A stretch of 42,674 bases of DNA from JAEZKC01 sp046538945 (GTDB lineage: Bacteria > Fibrobacterota > Chitinivibrionia > Chitinivibrionales > Chitinispirillaceae). Made by a program: the position numbers and the translations under genes. Positions 8,107 through 16,141 of the stretch are shown piece after piece. Position 1 is the stretch's first letter, and every line of letters starts with the position of its first letter. The notes beneath the pieces are model-generated. The model made no database searches. It had not been told where the DNA came from and worked only from the letters and a program-made list of their open reading frames with translations. The stretch lies in contig JBKHHW010000008.1 in the NCBI GenBank assembly GCA_046538945.1, positions 1 to 42,674 on the forward strand, written 5' to 3'.

Positions 8107-10554
8107 TTACTTACGGCTTTTTTTCCTTCTTGCACTGAACACTTCAAAACTCCACAGCCCCAGCATAAGTAATAGAAAAGCCAGGGAAACCATAGCCGCG
8201 TTGTTCAGATAAAGTGAATGGGGTTCCATCTCCACCAGATATTTTCCAGCTTTGAGAGGAACAGCCATCCACGTCACATCCGACCTGTAATACTTCACTT
8301 CTGAACCATTTACTTTAATTTTCCAGCCGGGATAGTATACCTCCGACAACCTCAGAAAACCATCTGCTGGCATAACAACTTGAGCGACCCTCCTGTTTGG
8401 GGTATAGGTTTCCCACTTCACTTCAAGTTGTTCTATGTCAGCACTAGAATCAGGTGTGTACGAAAAAGGCAGTTCCGGTTTTTCCAATAAAGCGACAGTC
8501 CTTCTGTATCCGTATGAATCTTTTTTCAAAGCATCCACAATTTTATCCTCATTCATCACAACGTAATCGGAAGCATAGGAAAGTCTCCCCGGAGCCGCGT
8601 TGTTCTTGATCTTGATCAGCTTCCCACTCTGATCTCTCAACAACACATAGCGCACATCTGCCAGATACAAAAACGGACTGCCATTCTGAATTCTTTCCGG
8701 GCTGATATAGGGCTTGCCATCTGCACCAGTCTCAACCATGCCTTCCAGATAATTCCTGTCTGCCTGATCTCCCCTGAATTTTCTATAGCTGCGCAGTTCG
8801 TTGTCGTGAAATCCCCCTACCCCTTCCAGTCCATAAACTCCCTCCTGATTCTGATTTCTTGCAAGAACATTAGGGAATGTATACAGTCTGAACGGTTCCT
8901 TCTCATATTCATTTTTCAATTGATCGAGCACTGGTTCGTTACGATGAAAATGCCTCCATGGGCTCACCACTTCAACAAATTGAGAATTAACTCTCATCAT
9001 ATCTACCATACATATGACCAGTAAAGTATAAAAGAGCACCTTTTTGTTGAACCCATTCACCACGGCTATCAACATCACCAAGGCCGTTGAAGAGAAAAAC
9101 CACCACAGCCAAAGAGAAGGAACAAAATTCCGACTGAAGTTCGGAGCGAATTTTGAAGCATTCTGCGACGAGCCCATCATAGACTGCGCGAAACCGGTTA
9201 CAAAAGACTTTGACGAGAACACCAGTGCAATAACCGTTATCGAACCAACAGCGATAAGAAGCCCTTTGGTCCATTTCTTCTTCTGCTTCGGATCATTCAG
9301 AGCGAACCTGTCTGCAAGCAGGTCTTTAAGGAAGAACACCGAGAGCAAAACCGCACTGAATGTATACCAGAACATTATCATACTGGGAGCCCGGAACTTT
9401 TTTACTCCGGGAATCAGATGATAGAGGATACCGAAAAGAGGCGTATTGTCTCCCAAAGCAAACAGTATTGCAAGAACAGCAATCGAGGCCCAGAAAATCC
9501 GCCACACACTCTTGGGTTTACTGACCACTGCCAGAACTGACAAAAGCAGCGGAATCATACCAGCATAATCAGCGCTCAGTTTAAAATGGTTCTTTCCCCA
9601 ATAGTACTGCAGACTGTTTCCAAATTCATGAACCCAAAGGGAGAAAAATTCAGCCCAATGCAAACTCCAGGAAGTTGCATGAGCAAACCCACGATCCACA
9701 CCTCTCACACTGAAAGCCTCTCTGACGTACATATAGGAGGGAAACAACTGAACAAAAGACAAACCAAGGCCAAATACCACCGCCAACCAGAAATAAGCAC
9801 TTTTGTAGACAAGCAGCTTTTTTTCCTCTTTAGCCCTTACAGCCAGTACCAAAGCCGTGACCCAGTAAAGAAATACGCCCCACAGCATGAAATAACTCAT
9901 CTGTAAATGTGAGGTCAGAATTGTCATGGCGATCCCGAACCCCAGAAACGAAGCATTACGCAGTGTGGGGCTACTCATAAGAGAACGCAAGCGCCAGATA
10001 ATGAAAGGTAACCAGGCAATTACATACATCTTACCATCGTGTCCAGGCTGCACATGACTTAAAAACTGAGGTGCAAGCATAAAGAAAACGGCCCCTGCAA
10101 CTGCTATAAGTCTGGAGAGTCCAAATGATTTACGCAACATAAGGAAAAAGAAAACTCCGGCCAGAAACACATGCAGAATCATTTTAAAGCCAAACAGACG
10201 GTAAACAGAGAAAATCATTCTCAAAACGACAGAAGGAGGATACATGGAGTCCCCAAACATAGCATCCACAGTGGGCATTCCGGCCAAGCGGGAACTAAAC
10301 CAGGTGGGAAACTGAGAATGCGTTTTAATACTGTTAATCAGATACGTTTTGGAATCGATACCTCCGATCTGATCAGAACTGACCAGCATTTTATCAGAAA
10401 AAATGAATGGTGCAAACTGCACAACAGTAAGCACAAAAAGCAAAGCGATACAGAGCAGTGTCCATCTTTTCTCCGTCATAACAAAGCTTTTTTTCTCTCC
10501 GGCCGTCTCCGGAATGTCTCTTTTCTTTCTGACAGTTTTAGCACTATTCCCCAT
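8107..10554 (-). CDS. YfhO-family membrane protein
   Basis: An 815-residue inner-membrane protein. A cytoplasmic tail of ~30 residues is followed by a dozen or so membrane segments (to about residue 530), a long extracytoplasmic domain and one last membrane segment with a basic tail. The C-terminal domain contains YYPGWKIKVNG and VPLKAGKYLVEME, the signature of the YfhO family, a GT-C-like group implicated in glycosylating cell-wall or membrane polymers. The ATG at 10554 is chosen over the TTG at 10566 because GAGGAG lies 4 bases upstream. It follows the GmhB-like gene by 8 bp, so the two form one transcript that may serve surface-glycan synthesis. The substrate is unknown. Confidence 0.88.
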   Translation of the reverse strand: MGNSAKTVRKKRDIPETAGEKKSFVMTEKRWTLLCIALLFVLTVVQFAPFIFSDKMLVSSDQIGGIDSKTYLINSIKTHSQFPTWFSSRLAGMPTVDAMFGDSMYPPSVVLRMIFSVYRLFGFKMILHVFLAGVFFFLMLRKSFGLSRLIAVAGAVFFMLAPQFLSHVQPGHDGKMYVIAWLPFIIWRLRSLMSSPTLRNASFLGFGIAMTILTSHLQMSYFMLWGVFLYWVTALVLAVRAKEEKKLLVYKSAYFWLAVVFGLGLSFVQLFPSYMYVREAFSVRGVDRGFAHATSWSLHWAEFFSLWVHEFGNSLQYYWGKNHFKLSADYAGMIPLLLSVLAVVSKPKSVWRIFWASIAVLAILFALGDNTPLFGILYHLIPGVKKFRAPSMIMFWYTFSAVLLSVFFLKDLLADRFALNDPKQKKKWTKGLLIAVGSITVIALVFSSKSFVTGFAQSMMGSSQNASKFAPNFSRNFVPSLWLWWFFSSTALVMLIAVVNGFNKKVLFYTLLVICMVDMMRVNSQFVEVVSPWRHFHRNEPVLDQLKNEYEKEPFRLYTFPNVLARNQNQEGVYGLEGVGGFHDNELRSYRKFRGDQADRNYLEGMVETGADGKPYISPERIQNGSPFLYLADVRYVLLRDQSGKLIKIKNNAAPGRLSYASDYVVMNEDKIVDALKKDSYGYRRTVALLEKPELPFSYTPDSSADIEQLEVKWETYTPNRRVAQVVMPADGFLRLSEVYYPGWKIKVNGSEVKYYRSDVTWMAVPLKAGKYLVEMEPHSLYLNNAAMVSLAFLLLMLGLWSFEVFSARRKKSRK

Positions 10555-10562
10555 AATTCTCC

Positions 10563-11078
10563 TCAAATCAAATATTCGTACACTTCCGACAGGGAAGTTA
10601 TGTCATACCCGGTCTGCACATACCTGCTTTTTAAAATAAGCGACTTAAGTCCCTCGACTGCAATTCTGTCCGACTCCTTGTCCCCCACCATAACAGACTT
10701 CGACAGATCAATCTCATGCTCCTTCACGGCCTGAAGAATCATGCCCGGAGCAGGCTTGCGGTATTCGGAATCCACACGATATCTGTTATCGACAGCATCG
10801 ACATGATAAGGACAGTAGTAAAAAGATGCGATTCTGACACCTCTTTTTGCGAACTGCTCCCCCATCCACTCATGCAGCCTGCGCACATCCTCTTCCGTGA
10901 AACGCCCCTTTGCAATTCCGGCCTGATTTGTGACAACCACAATCAGATACCCCCTATCAGCGGCGAAAAGACACAGATCGAAAATTCCGTCCCTGAAGAC
11001 GATCTGCTCAGGCTTGTAAGGATAATGACAATCCTCATTTATCACACCATCTCGGTCCAGAAACAAGGCTTTAGTCAT
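10563..11078 (-). CDS. gmhB: HAD-IIIA phosphatase, D-glycero-D-manno-heptose 1,7-bisphosphatase-like
   Basis: A 171-residue HAD phosphatase of the GmhB/HisB-N type. GmhB removes the 7-phosphate of heptose bisphosphate during LPS-core or S-layer heptose synthesis. Visible motifs: nucleophile and acid FLDRDGVINED, motif II VVTNQAGIAKG, the Lys in YRKPAPGM and the metal-binding Asp in MVGDKESDR. The zinc loop is unusual: CPYH keeps the first Cys and the His, but the second pair, normally C-x-C before RKP, reads DSEYRKP here and has no Cys. Zinc binding is therefore doubtful and the substrate may differ. No other heptose-pathway gene is in the window, so the symbol is tentative. Confidence 0.82.
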   Translation of the reverse strand: MTKALFLDRDGVINEDCHYPYKPEQIVFRDGIFDLCLFAADRGYLIVVVTNQAGIAKGRFTEEDVRRLHEWMGEQFAKRGVRIASFYYCPYHVDAVDNRYRVDSEYRKPAPGMILQAVKEHEIDLSKSVMVGDKESDRIAVEGLKSLILKSRYVQTGYDITSLSEVYEYLI

Positions 11079-11329
11079 AGGTGAGGTCGTCAGAGGCTAA
11101 TAGTTGGAAGATTTCACGATTTTTAAATATCCCAAATTACCGCAACCGCACCAGTTCCTGATACCGTTCAATGCTGATTGCGCTTTGCCATAAAGGATAT
11201 TGCCACACCGATCGGTTCGGAATGCACATTCCAAAAACCAATCAGCATGGAGGTAGGTCTAAAATAGGTAAAAGGCTATAAACAAGGCAACTAGTTGAGA
11301 AAACACCAACACATTCAACAAGGTAAGCA
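11079..11329. other. intergenic region with nested inverted repeats
   Basis: 251 bp between two same-strand genes. ATGCTGATTG (11171-11180) is perfectly complementary to CAATCAGCAT (11239-11248), and inside it lies GGAATG-CA-CATTCC (11219-11232). No T-tract follows on either strand, so this is not a classical terminator. It could be a processing site, an operator or a small structured RNA. Confidence 0.5.
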
Positions 11330-12619
11330 TCACTCCAGAAACAGAACCACATCCGCCGGTTCAAGCATGAAAGCCTCCGGCACGGCATCCTCATCCAGTT
11401 CATCGGAGATAAGCTGAACCGCTTTGGAACAGTTCTGAATCTCCTCGGGCACCATCCAGCCTTCAACCCGCGATTCCCCTGTCATGTTTTTGTTCAGACA
11501 CACAAAAACACTCGGATTTGAGAAATCACTCCTTTTCTCCAGAAACAGAAATGGGTGCCTGTAATCACACAACGTTCTCCAGGAACCCTCTTCGCCCAGA
11601 ACCGGCACCGAACTCTTCAGCTCGTTTATTCCGGAAATCCATGAGCCCAGATCCCACTTGGGAATGTCGGCATCCTCAGGAGTACCCTTGACCACATCCA
11701 TGCGGGTTGTCGCGCCATGCTCATAGCCCTGAGGCATCATCAACCCCTTTGAAAACAGAGCGGCAAAAGCATAACGGCACTTCTGCGCTTCAGGTGTGCC
11801 GGGAGGAACACTGGCAAGTCGTTCCGTGTCATGTGATTCGGGAAAGGAGATGGATGGTGCAATTTTTTTATTCAGCTCATGCTGTTCAAGTGCCCACGGT
11901 TTATCGAACTCCCACCATTTGGAAGAATTGAACAAGTAATCAAACCCGGCATTCCCCAAAGCCTCGATCTCACTCAGCTGACAGCCGAGTGTTTCAGCAT
12001 AAAACCTGGTCTGCGGGTGGCGCCCCTTTGCTCTGGAGATGAGATACTCCCACAGCTCCGAAGGAACCTGATAAGCGGCATCGCAGCGAAACCCCAGTAT
12101 CCCCATGTTCTGGTAAAATGAAACAAGCTCATCCCAGTACTTCCACAGATTTTCCCGGTCGGTACTGAATTTATTATCAATTATGGCAAGATCACCCCAG
12201 ACAGTCACATTCGAGGGGTCCGCTGGGTCTACCGCATAAGGACTGGACAGGTTTCCGTCCTTCTCCCTTTTATACCACTGCGGATTGGTCTGGGTGAGAT
12301 CCGCATCGAACGCAGTGTGATTTATCACCAGATCCATTATAAGCTCAAGGCCCGCACCGCGGCAATTATCCACAAAACGGTTCAGAGGTGAAAAGTCTGA
12401 AGGGTCCTGGCCTTCTTTCAAAAAGAGCGGATTCAGTTTATAGTAGTTCTTCACCGCATAGAGACTTCCGGAAAACCCGGTCATATGAAAAGGGTTTACG
12501 AATACGGAATTGAACTTCATACCCTTGATGCCGGAAACAGCATCAGACCATTCATCAATTGTTCTGAAAAACCTGGGGAAAAGATTGTAAATCAGGGGTA
12601 CTTCGGAATCGGTTTTCAT
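11330..12619 (-). CDS. GH13 alpha-amylase-family protein (GlgE-like catalytic domain)
   Basis: A 429-residue cytoplasmic TIM-barrel protein of the alpha-amylase superfamily, without a signal peptide. The conserved regions are present: region I MDLVINHTAFD, the nucleophile Asp in GFRCDAAYQVP, the acid/base Glu in FYAETLG, and the transition-state Asp in FPESHDTERLA. The spacing and flanking sequence (opening YNLFPRFF; W near FNSSKWWEF) recall GlgE maltosyltransferases (GH13_3), but the N-terminal domains that make GlgE ~650 residues are missing. Substrate and donor are therefore open; hydrolysis or transglycosylation of a small alpha-glucan are both possible. Its ATGA overlap with the panC stop shows translational coupling, although no functional link to pantothenate is obvious. 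Confidence 0.85.
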   Translation of the reverse strand: MKTDSEVPLIYNLFPRFFRTIDEWSDAVSGIKGMKFNSVFVNPFHMTGFSGSLYAVKNYYKLNPLFLKEGQDPSDFSPLNRFVDNCRGAGLELIMDLVINHTAFDADLTQTNPQWYKREKDGNLSSPYAVDPADPSNVTVWGDLAIIDNKFSTDRENLWKYWDELVSFYQNMGILGFRCDAAYQVPSELWEYLISRAKGRHPQTRFYAETLGCQLSEIEALGNAGFDYLFNSSKWWEFDKPWALEQHELNKKIAPSISFPESHDTERLASVPPGTPEAQKCRYAFAALFSKGLMMPQGYEHGATTRMDVVKGTPEDADIPKWDLGSWISGINELKSSVPVLGEEGSWRTLCDYRHPFLFLEKRSDFSNPSVFVCLNKNMTGESRVEGWMVPEEIQNCSKAVQLISDELDEDAVPEAFMLEPADVVLFLE

Positions 12620-13473
12620 AGATCACCTCCGAGAGTAATGTTATCTATCAATCTGGTATTTGTCTCTTTGGTTCTGCACGCCACAGCTACCAAAGCGGTT
12701 TTATCCAATGTCGCAAGCGGTTTGAGAAGATCTGTATCCACGACTTCTATGTATTCAGGAACAAAGCTTCGGGCACCGGAATAGGAAGAAAGGACCTTTT
12801 CCCTTACAACCGAAGCGCTGCGCTCTCCACCATCGTAAAGCTTTCTCGCACACCTCAGCCCTTCGTAAATCCGCCCGGCCTCACCCCTCTCCCGGCTTGA
12901 CAGATATCTATTGCGGGAACTCATCGCCAGCCCGTCAGGTTCACGGATTACGGGCCCCACCTCGATCCGCACCGAAAGGTTGAGATCGTGAATCATCCTC
13001 CTGATCACCACCACCTGCTGTGCATCCTTCTGACCGAAAACCGCCACTTGAGGACAAACAATATTGAACAGCTTGAGAACAACGGTGGCCACACCCCTGA
13101 AATGGCCCGGACGGTTCGCACCGCACAGAGTTTCAGTTATATTCTCCACCTCGACAAACGTACTGAAATCCGGCGGATACATATCCTGAACAGCGGGAGC
13201 GAAAACAAAATCGCAACCCGCGTTCCGAGCCAGTTCACAGTCCCGTTCAAGAGAGCGCGGGTACTTTTCCAGATCCTCCCTGGGACCGAACTGTATAGGA
13301 TTCACAAAAATACTGGCAACAGTGACATCCACCTGCTGTGCAGCTTTTCGGACAAGCGACAGATGCCCCTCATGCAGAGCTCCCATTGTGGGAACCAGCC
13401 CCACAGTACGCCCGCTGCGCTGATAAGTAAGGGAAAGATTCTTCATCTCGGTGTGAGAGGAAATAATTTTCAC
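12616..13473 (-). CDS. panC: pantoate--beta-alanine ligase
   Basis: Pantothenate synthetase joins pantoate and beta-alanine using ATP, the last step of vitamin B5 and hence CoA synthesis. The 285-residue protein shows all family landmarks: VPTMGALHEGHLSL (HIGH-like ATP site), SIFVNPIQFGP, the VFGQKDAQQ pantoate/ATP region, and the MSSRNRYLS loop (KMSKS equivalent). A GTG at 13473 is favoured over the GTG at 13482 because GGAG lies seven bases before it. It sits between the deoxynucleoside kinase (40 bp upstream) and the GH13 gene (4-bp overlap). No panB or panD is in the window. Length and motifs are normal. Confidence 0.97.
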   Translation of the reverse strand: MKIISSHTEMKNLSLTYQRSGRTVGLVPTMGALHEGHLSLVRKAAQQVDVTVASIFVNPIQFGPREDLEKYPRSLERDCELARNAGCDFVFAPAVQDMYPPDFSTFVEVENITETLCGANRPGHFRGVATVVLKLFNIVCPQVAVFGQKDAQQVVVIRRMIHDLNLSVRIEVGPVIREPDGLAMSSRNRYLSSRERGEAGRIYEGLRCARKLYDGGERSASVVREKVLSSYSGARSFVPEYIEVVDTDLLKPLATLDKTALVAVACRTKETNTRLIDNITLGGDL

Positions 13474-13513
13474 AAGACACACTCCGTTTTCTTAAACAGG
13501 AAAACCGCGGCAA

Positions 13514-14224
13514 TCAGACGTTATTTTTGCTGGCCAGGCGTTTCTCGATGGCCTGTCGGTTTTTTGAACCAAGGGGATGATAATAATGAGTGCCGATCTT
13601 GGCATTCACGATCTGCTCCACCAGTTCTTCAAGATCTCTGATATCGTTCACGAAATCGATATCATTTGTATCGATGATCAGAAGCGGTGTGGAAGTATAA
13701 TGGAAAAAGAAATGGTTGTACGCCTGATTCAGAGTATCGATGTACTCCCGATCCATGTTAAATTCAAAACTGCGGCCTCTTTTTTCTATGCGCTTGAGCA
13801 GCACATCCGTTGAGGCCTGCAGGTAAACAACCAGATCGGGACGGGGAATGGATGTCTCCAGAACCCTGGCGATGTTGTTATAAAGAGCCAGTTCATCGTC
13901 CAGAAGATTCATACTGGCAAAAATGCGATCTTTGGCAAACATGTAATCACTTATGGTCATGCTGTGAAACAAGTCCTGCTGGGCGACCATAACAGAGATC
14001 TGTTTGTAACGGGAGAGGAGAAACCAGAGCTGGGTCTGAAAAGCATATGACCGGCGATCTGTGTAAAATCTGGAGAGAAACGGATTTTCATCCACCTCCT
14101 CCAACACTAAACGGGCATCGAAACGCTCCTCAAAAAGCCTGCACAAGGAGGTTTTCCCTGCCCCGATCACCCCTTCAATACACAGATAATTCACATGTGA
14201 TGGAAATTTCAATTCCTGACCCAT
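13514..14224 (-). CDS. deoxynucleoside kinase (dGK/dAK/dCK family)
   Basis: A 236-residue nucleoside salvage kinase that phosphorylates deoxyribonucleosides. The P-loop is IEGVIGAGKTSL near the N terminus. ENPFLSRFY follows, then an FQTQLWFLLSRYKQ helix typical of the family, a YDM-like SDYMFAKD segment, and the Arg-rich lid RIEKRGRSFE. The frame is open 40 codons further up into folK, but the ATG at 14224 lies 17 bp after the folK stop and directly precedes the conserved domain, so it is preferred. A C-terminal tail of ~25 residues (GTHYYHPLGSKNRQ) goes beyond the usual end. Base specificity cannot be read from sequence. Confidence 0.9.
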   Translation of the reverse strand: MGQELKFPSHVNYLCIEGVIGAGKTSLCRLFEERFDARLVLEEVDENPFLSRFYTDRRSYAFQTQLWFLLSRYKQISVMVAQQDLFHSMTISDYMFAKDRIFASMNLLDDELALYNNIARVLETSIPRPDLVVYLQASTDVLLKRIEKRGRSFEFNMDREYIDTLNQAYNHFFFHYTSTPLLIIDTNDIDFVNDIRDLEELVEQIVNAKIGTHYYHPLGSKNRQAIEKRLASKNNV

Positions 14225-14241
14225 TCGGCAACCCCGAATTC

Positions 14242-14745
14242 TTACATGGTGATGGGGGAAAACCTGACAGTCTGGTCCCTGACCACAGAGCACATTTCCC
14301 CGTATAATTCTTCTACAGTTCTGCTCACCCCCGGAATCTCCCAATCCGCTTCGATCTGCTTGAGCCCTTCCAGACAGAACCGCCGATTGACAATCTCGGG
14401 ATGTGGAATAGTGAGTGAGCTGGACCTGATGACCAGGCCACCGAATAACAGAATATCCACATCCGCAGTACGAGAACCTTTGGATTTAAAACGTTTTCGC
14501 CCCAAATCCGACTCGATTTCAAAGCACTTCTGAAGCAACTGCGCAGCTGTTCCGTTGAAATACCCGGAAATTATTCTGTTAAGATACCAGGGCTGGGGTT
14601 CATCCACCCCTACCGGTTCGGTTTCCATAATGTCAGACATCCGCACTGGCTGGGAAAGAAGAGAAGAAACAGAACGCTGCATTGACCGCAAACTGATTTC
14701 CCTTCTCCCCAAGTTGCATCCGATACATAATGCGACTCTGGTCAT
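14242..14745 (-). CDS. folK: 6-hydroxymethyl-7,8-dihydropterin pyrophosphokinase
   Basis: HPPK transfers pyrophosphate from ATP to hydroxymethyl-dihydropterin in folate synthesis. At 167 residues it has normal family length. It shows the start CIGCNLGRRE (usual form: GSNLG), the ETEPVG strand, FEIESDLGRKR and the catalytic signature SRTADVDILLFGG, followed by IPHPEIVNRRFCLEGL. It heads a likely operon folK, deoxynucleoside kinase, panC, GH13. A good promoter sits so close (see 14754-14782) that the mRNA would be nearly leaderless. Confidence 0.95.
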   Translation of the reverse strand: MTRVALCIGCNLGRREISLRSMQRSVSSLLSQPVRMSDIMETEPVGVDEPQPWYLNRIISGYFNGTAAQLLQKCFEIESDLGRKRFKSKGSRTADVDILLFGGLVIRSSSLTIPHPEIVNRRFCLEGLKQIEADWEIPGVSRTVEELYGEMCSVVRDQTVRFSPITM

Positions 14746-14753
14746 ACGGCTTT

Positions 14754-14782
14754 AATATAGTAGACTATCTGCTCATCAGCAA
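14754..14782 (-). promoter_or_regulatory. sigma70-type promoter of folK operon
   Basis: On the minus strand: TTGCTG (-35), 17-bp spacer, TATATT (-10). The expected start of transcription is only 1-3 bases before the folK ATG (14745), so a leaderless or near-leaderless message is predicted. Confidence 0.5.
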
Positions 14783-14805
14783 TCATTTATAGAGAACTGC
14801 CCAGA

Positions 14806-16128
14806 TCAGACTCCGTCTCTGTAATGATACGTCCTGAGTTTCATTTTGAATCTGTCCAGCTGCGGCATCAGATCAGCCTTTCTTCCCACCATTACCCCAA
14901 TCAGCTTTTCAGCCGAAAAATGCCTGTCAACAGCCCTGTTGACTGTTTCCACAGTGAGCGCATCCACTCTCCTGTCGAACTGCTCGATGTATGAATTCTC
15001 ATGACCGTAAAAGCGCAGCCACAACAGCTTCTCCACCACATTGGTTATACCTTCGAGCTGAAAGGCGATATTTCCTACGGCAAATCGCTTTGCCTTATCC
15101 AGTTCCGCCTCGGTGACCCCTTCTCTGCAGAACTTCTCATATTCATCCAAAATCGTGGAAAAAACCTCCCCGACCGTCTGGTTCTGTGTTGAAGTGGAGA
15201 TCAGAAAGGCACCGAAATGGCGTTCACTGGCGATTGTGGAGGAGATGCCATATGTTCTACCATGCCGGGACCTGATACGGTTCATCAGACGGGAGGAAAA
15301 GTTGCCAGCTCCGAAAATGTAATTGGCCACCGCAATGGCGTCTCTTTCCTCACTGTCTTCACCCGGAACTGGATGCCCCATAAGAATCGTTGTCTGTGTG
15401 AGATCCGGCTTGTCGACAATCCTGAGAGTGCTCTCCCCAATGCTGAAAGCCTCCGCCCGTTCAGTTCGAGGTTCCGCTGTCGCTTCTCCTGACTGGACCA
15501 GCGAACCGAATTTCTCCATAAATTCGCCTGAATCAAAATTACCCGCCACCACAAGAACTGCTCCGGACAAGGTACAACACCTTCCATGAAATGCCTTGAG
15601 GTGTTCCAGAGTAATGCGCTTTATAGAATGAATGGAATGAAACCGACCCGAGGGGTGCTGCTTTCCGGCCAATTCAGTATAGAAATGGCGGTTTGCCAGA
15701 AAGGAGGGGTCCACCGCTTCGGCCTGAAGCGCAGTCAGAAACTCACGCTTGTACCTGCCGAACTCCTTTTTGTCAAATGAGGGTTTGAACATCATTTCCC
15801 AAAACACCGGGAACAGTTCAGGAAGAAAGGAGGAAAGAGCCCTCAACTCGAAAACACTATGCTCCTCGCCTGCATTGCCGCTGAGCATAGCACCCCTGAA
15901 CTCAAATTTCTCCGAAAATGCTTCGGATGCAAGCGACTGAGTCCCTTTCTGCATCATCCCCATCACCATCTCAGCGGTTCCCTCAAACCCCTCCCTGTCG
16001 CAGAATCTGCCGAAAGGAAACTGCATCGCGGCAACTGTCCCTTCCTGGGTCCGGTCCGGTATGAGAACAAGCCTCAACCCATTGGAAAGGACCTTTTCAT
16101 CCATGGGAGGAAACACATATTTAGCCAT
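14806..16128 (-). CDS. M16-family peptidase-like protein, inactive-type subunit
   Basis: About 440 residues with the two-lobed M16 (pitrilysin/processing-peptidase) fold. The opening VLSNGLRLVLIPDRTQEGTV and the GHPVPG...NYIFGAGNFSSRLMNRIR segment are typical. The zinc motif HxxEH is absent: the matching position reads GFEGTAEMVMG. It therefore resembles the non-catalytic, Arg/Tyr-containing partner of two-subunit M16B peptidases. It follows the active subunit gene by 13 bp, which supports a heterodimer. The ATG at 16128 is preferred; an upstream start at 16182 would lie inside the previous gene. No signal peptide is evident, so its location is uncertain. Confidence 0.88.
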   Translation of the reverse strand: MAKYVFPPMDEKVLSNGLRLVLIPDRTQEGTVAAMQFPFGRFCDREGFEGTAEMVMGMMQKGTQSLASEAFSEKFEFRGAMLSGNAGEEHSVFELRALSSFLPELFPVFWEMMFKPSFDKKEFGRYKREFLTALQAEAVDPSFLANRHFYTELAGKQHPSGRFHSIHSIKRITLEHLKAFHGRCCTLSGAVLVVAGNFDSGEFMEKFGSLVQSGEATAEPRTERAEAFSIGESTLRIVDKPDLTQTTILMGHPVPGEDSEERDAIAVANYIFGAGNFSSRLMNRIRSRHGRTYGISSTIASERHFGAFLISTSTQNQTVGEVFSTILDEYEKFCREGVTEAELDKAKRFAVGNIAFQLEGITNVVEKLLWLRFYGHENSYIEQFDRRVDALTVETVNRAVDRHFSAEKLIGVMVGRKADLMPQLDRFKMKLRTYHYRDGV

Positions 16129-16141
16129 AAAGTTTTCCGTT

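Noticed and set aside
7421..8212. Overlapping plus-strand ORFs of 60-140 codons
   Set aside because: They run antisense to conserved group II intron RNA structure and have no ribosome sites; proteins of this look are a known artefact over such introns.
14225..14344. N-terminal extension of the deoxynucleoside kinase
   Set aside because: It would overlap folK by ~100 bp and adds a Cys/His/Arg-rich stretch not found in the family; the ATG at 14224 starts at the conserved domain.
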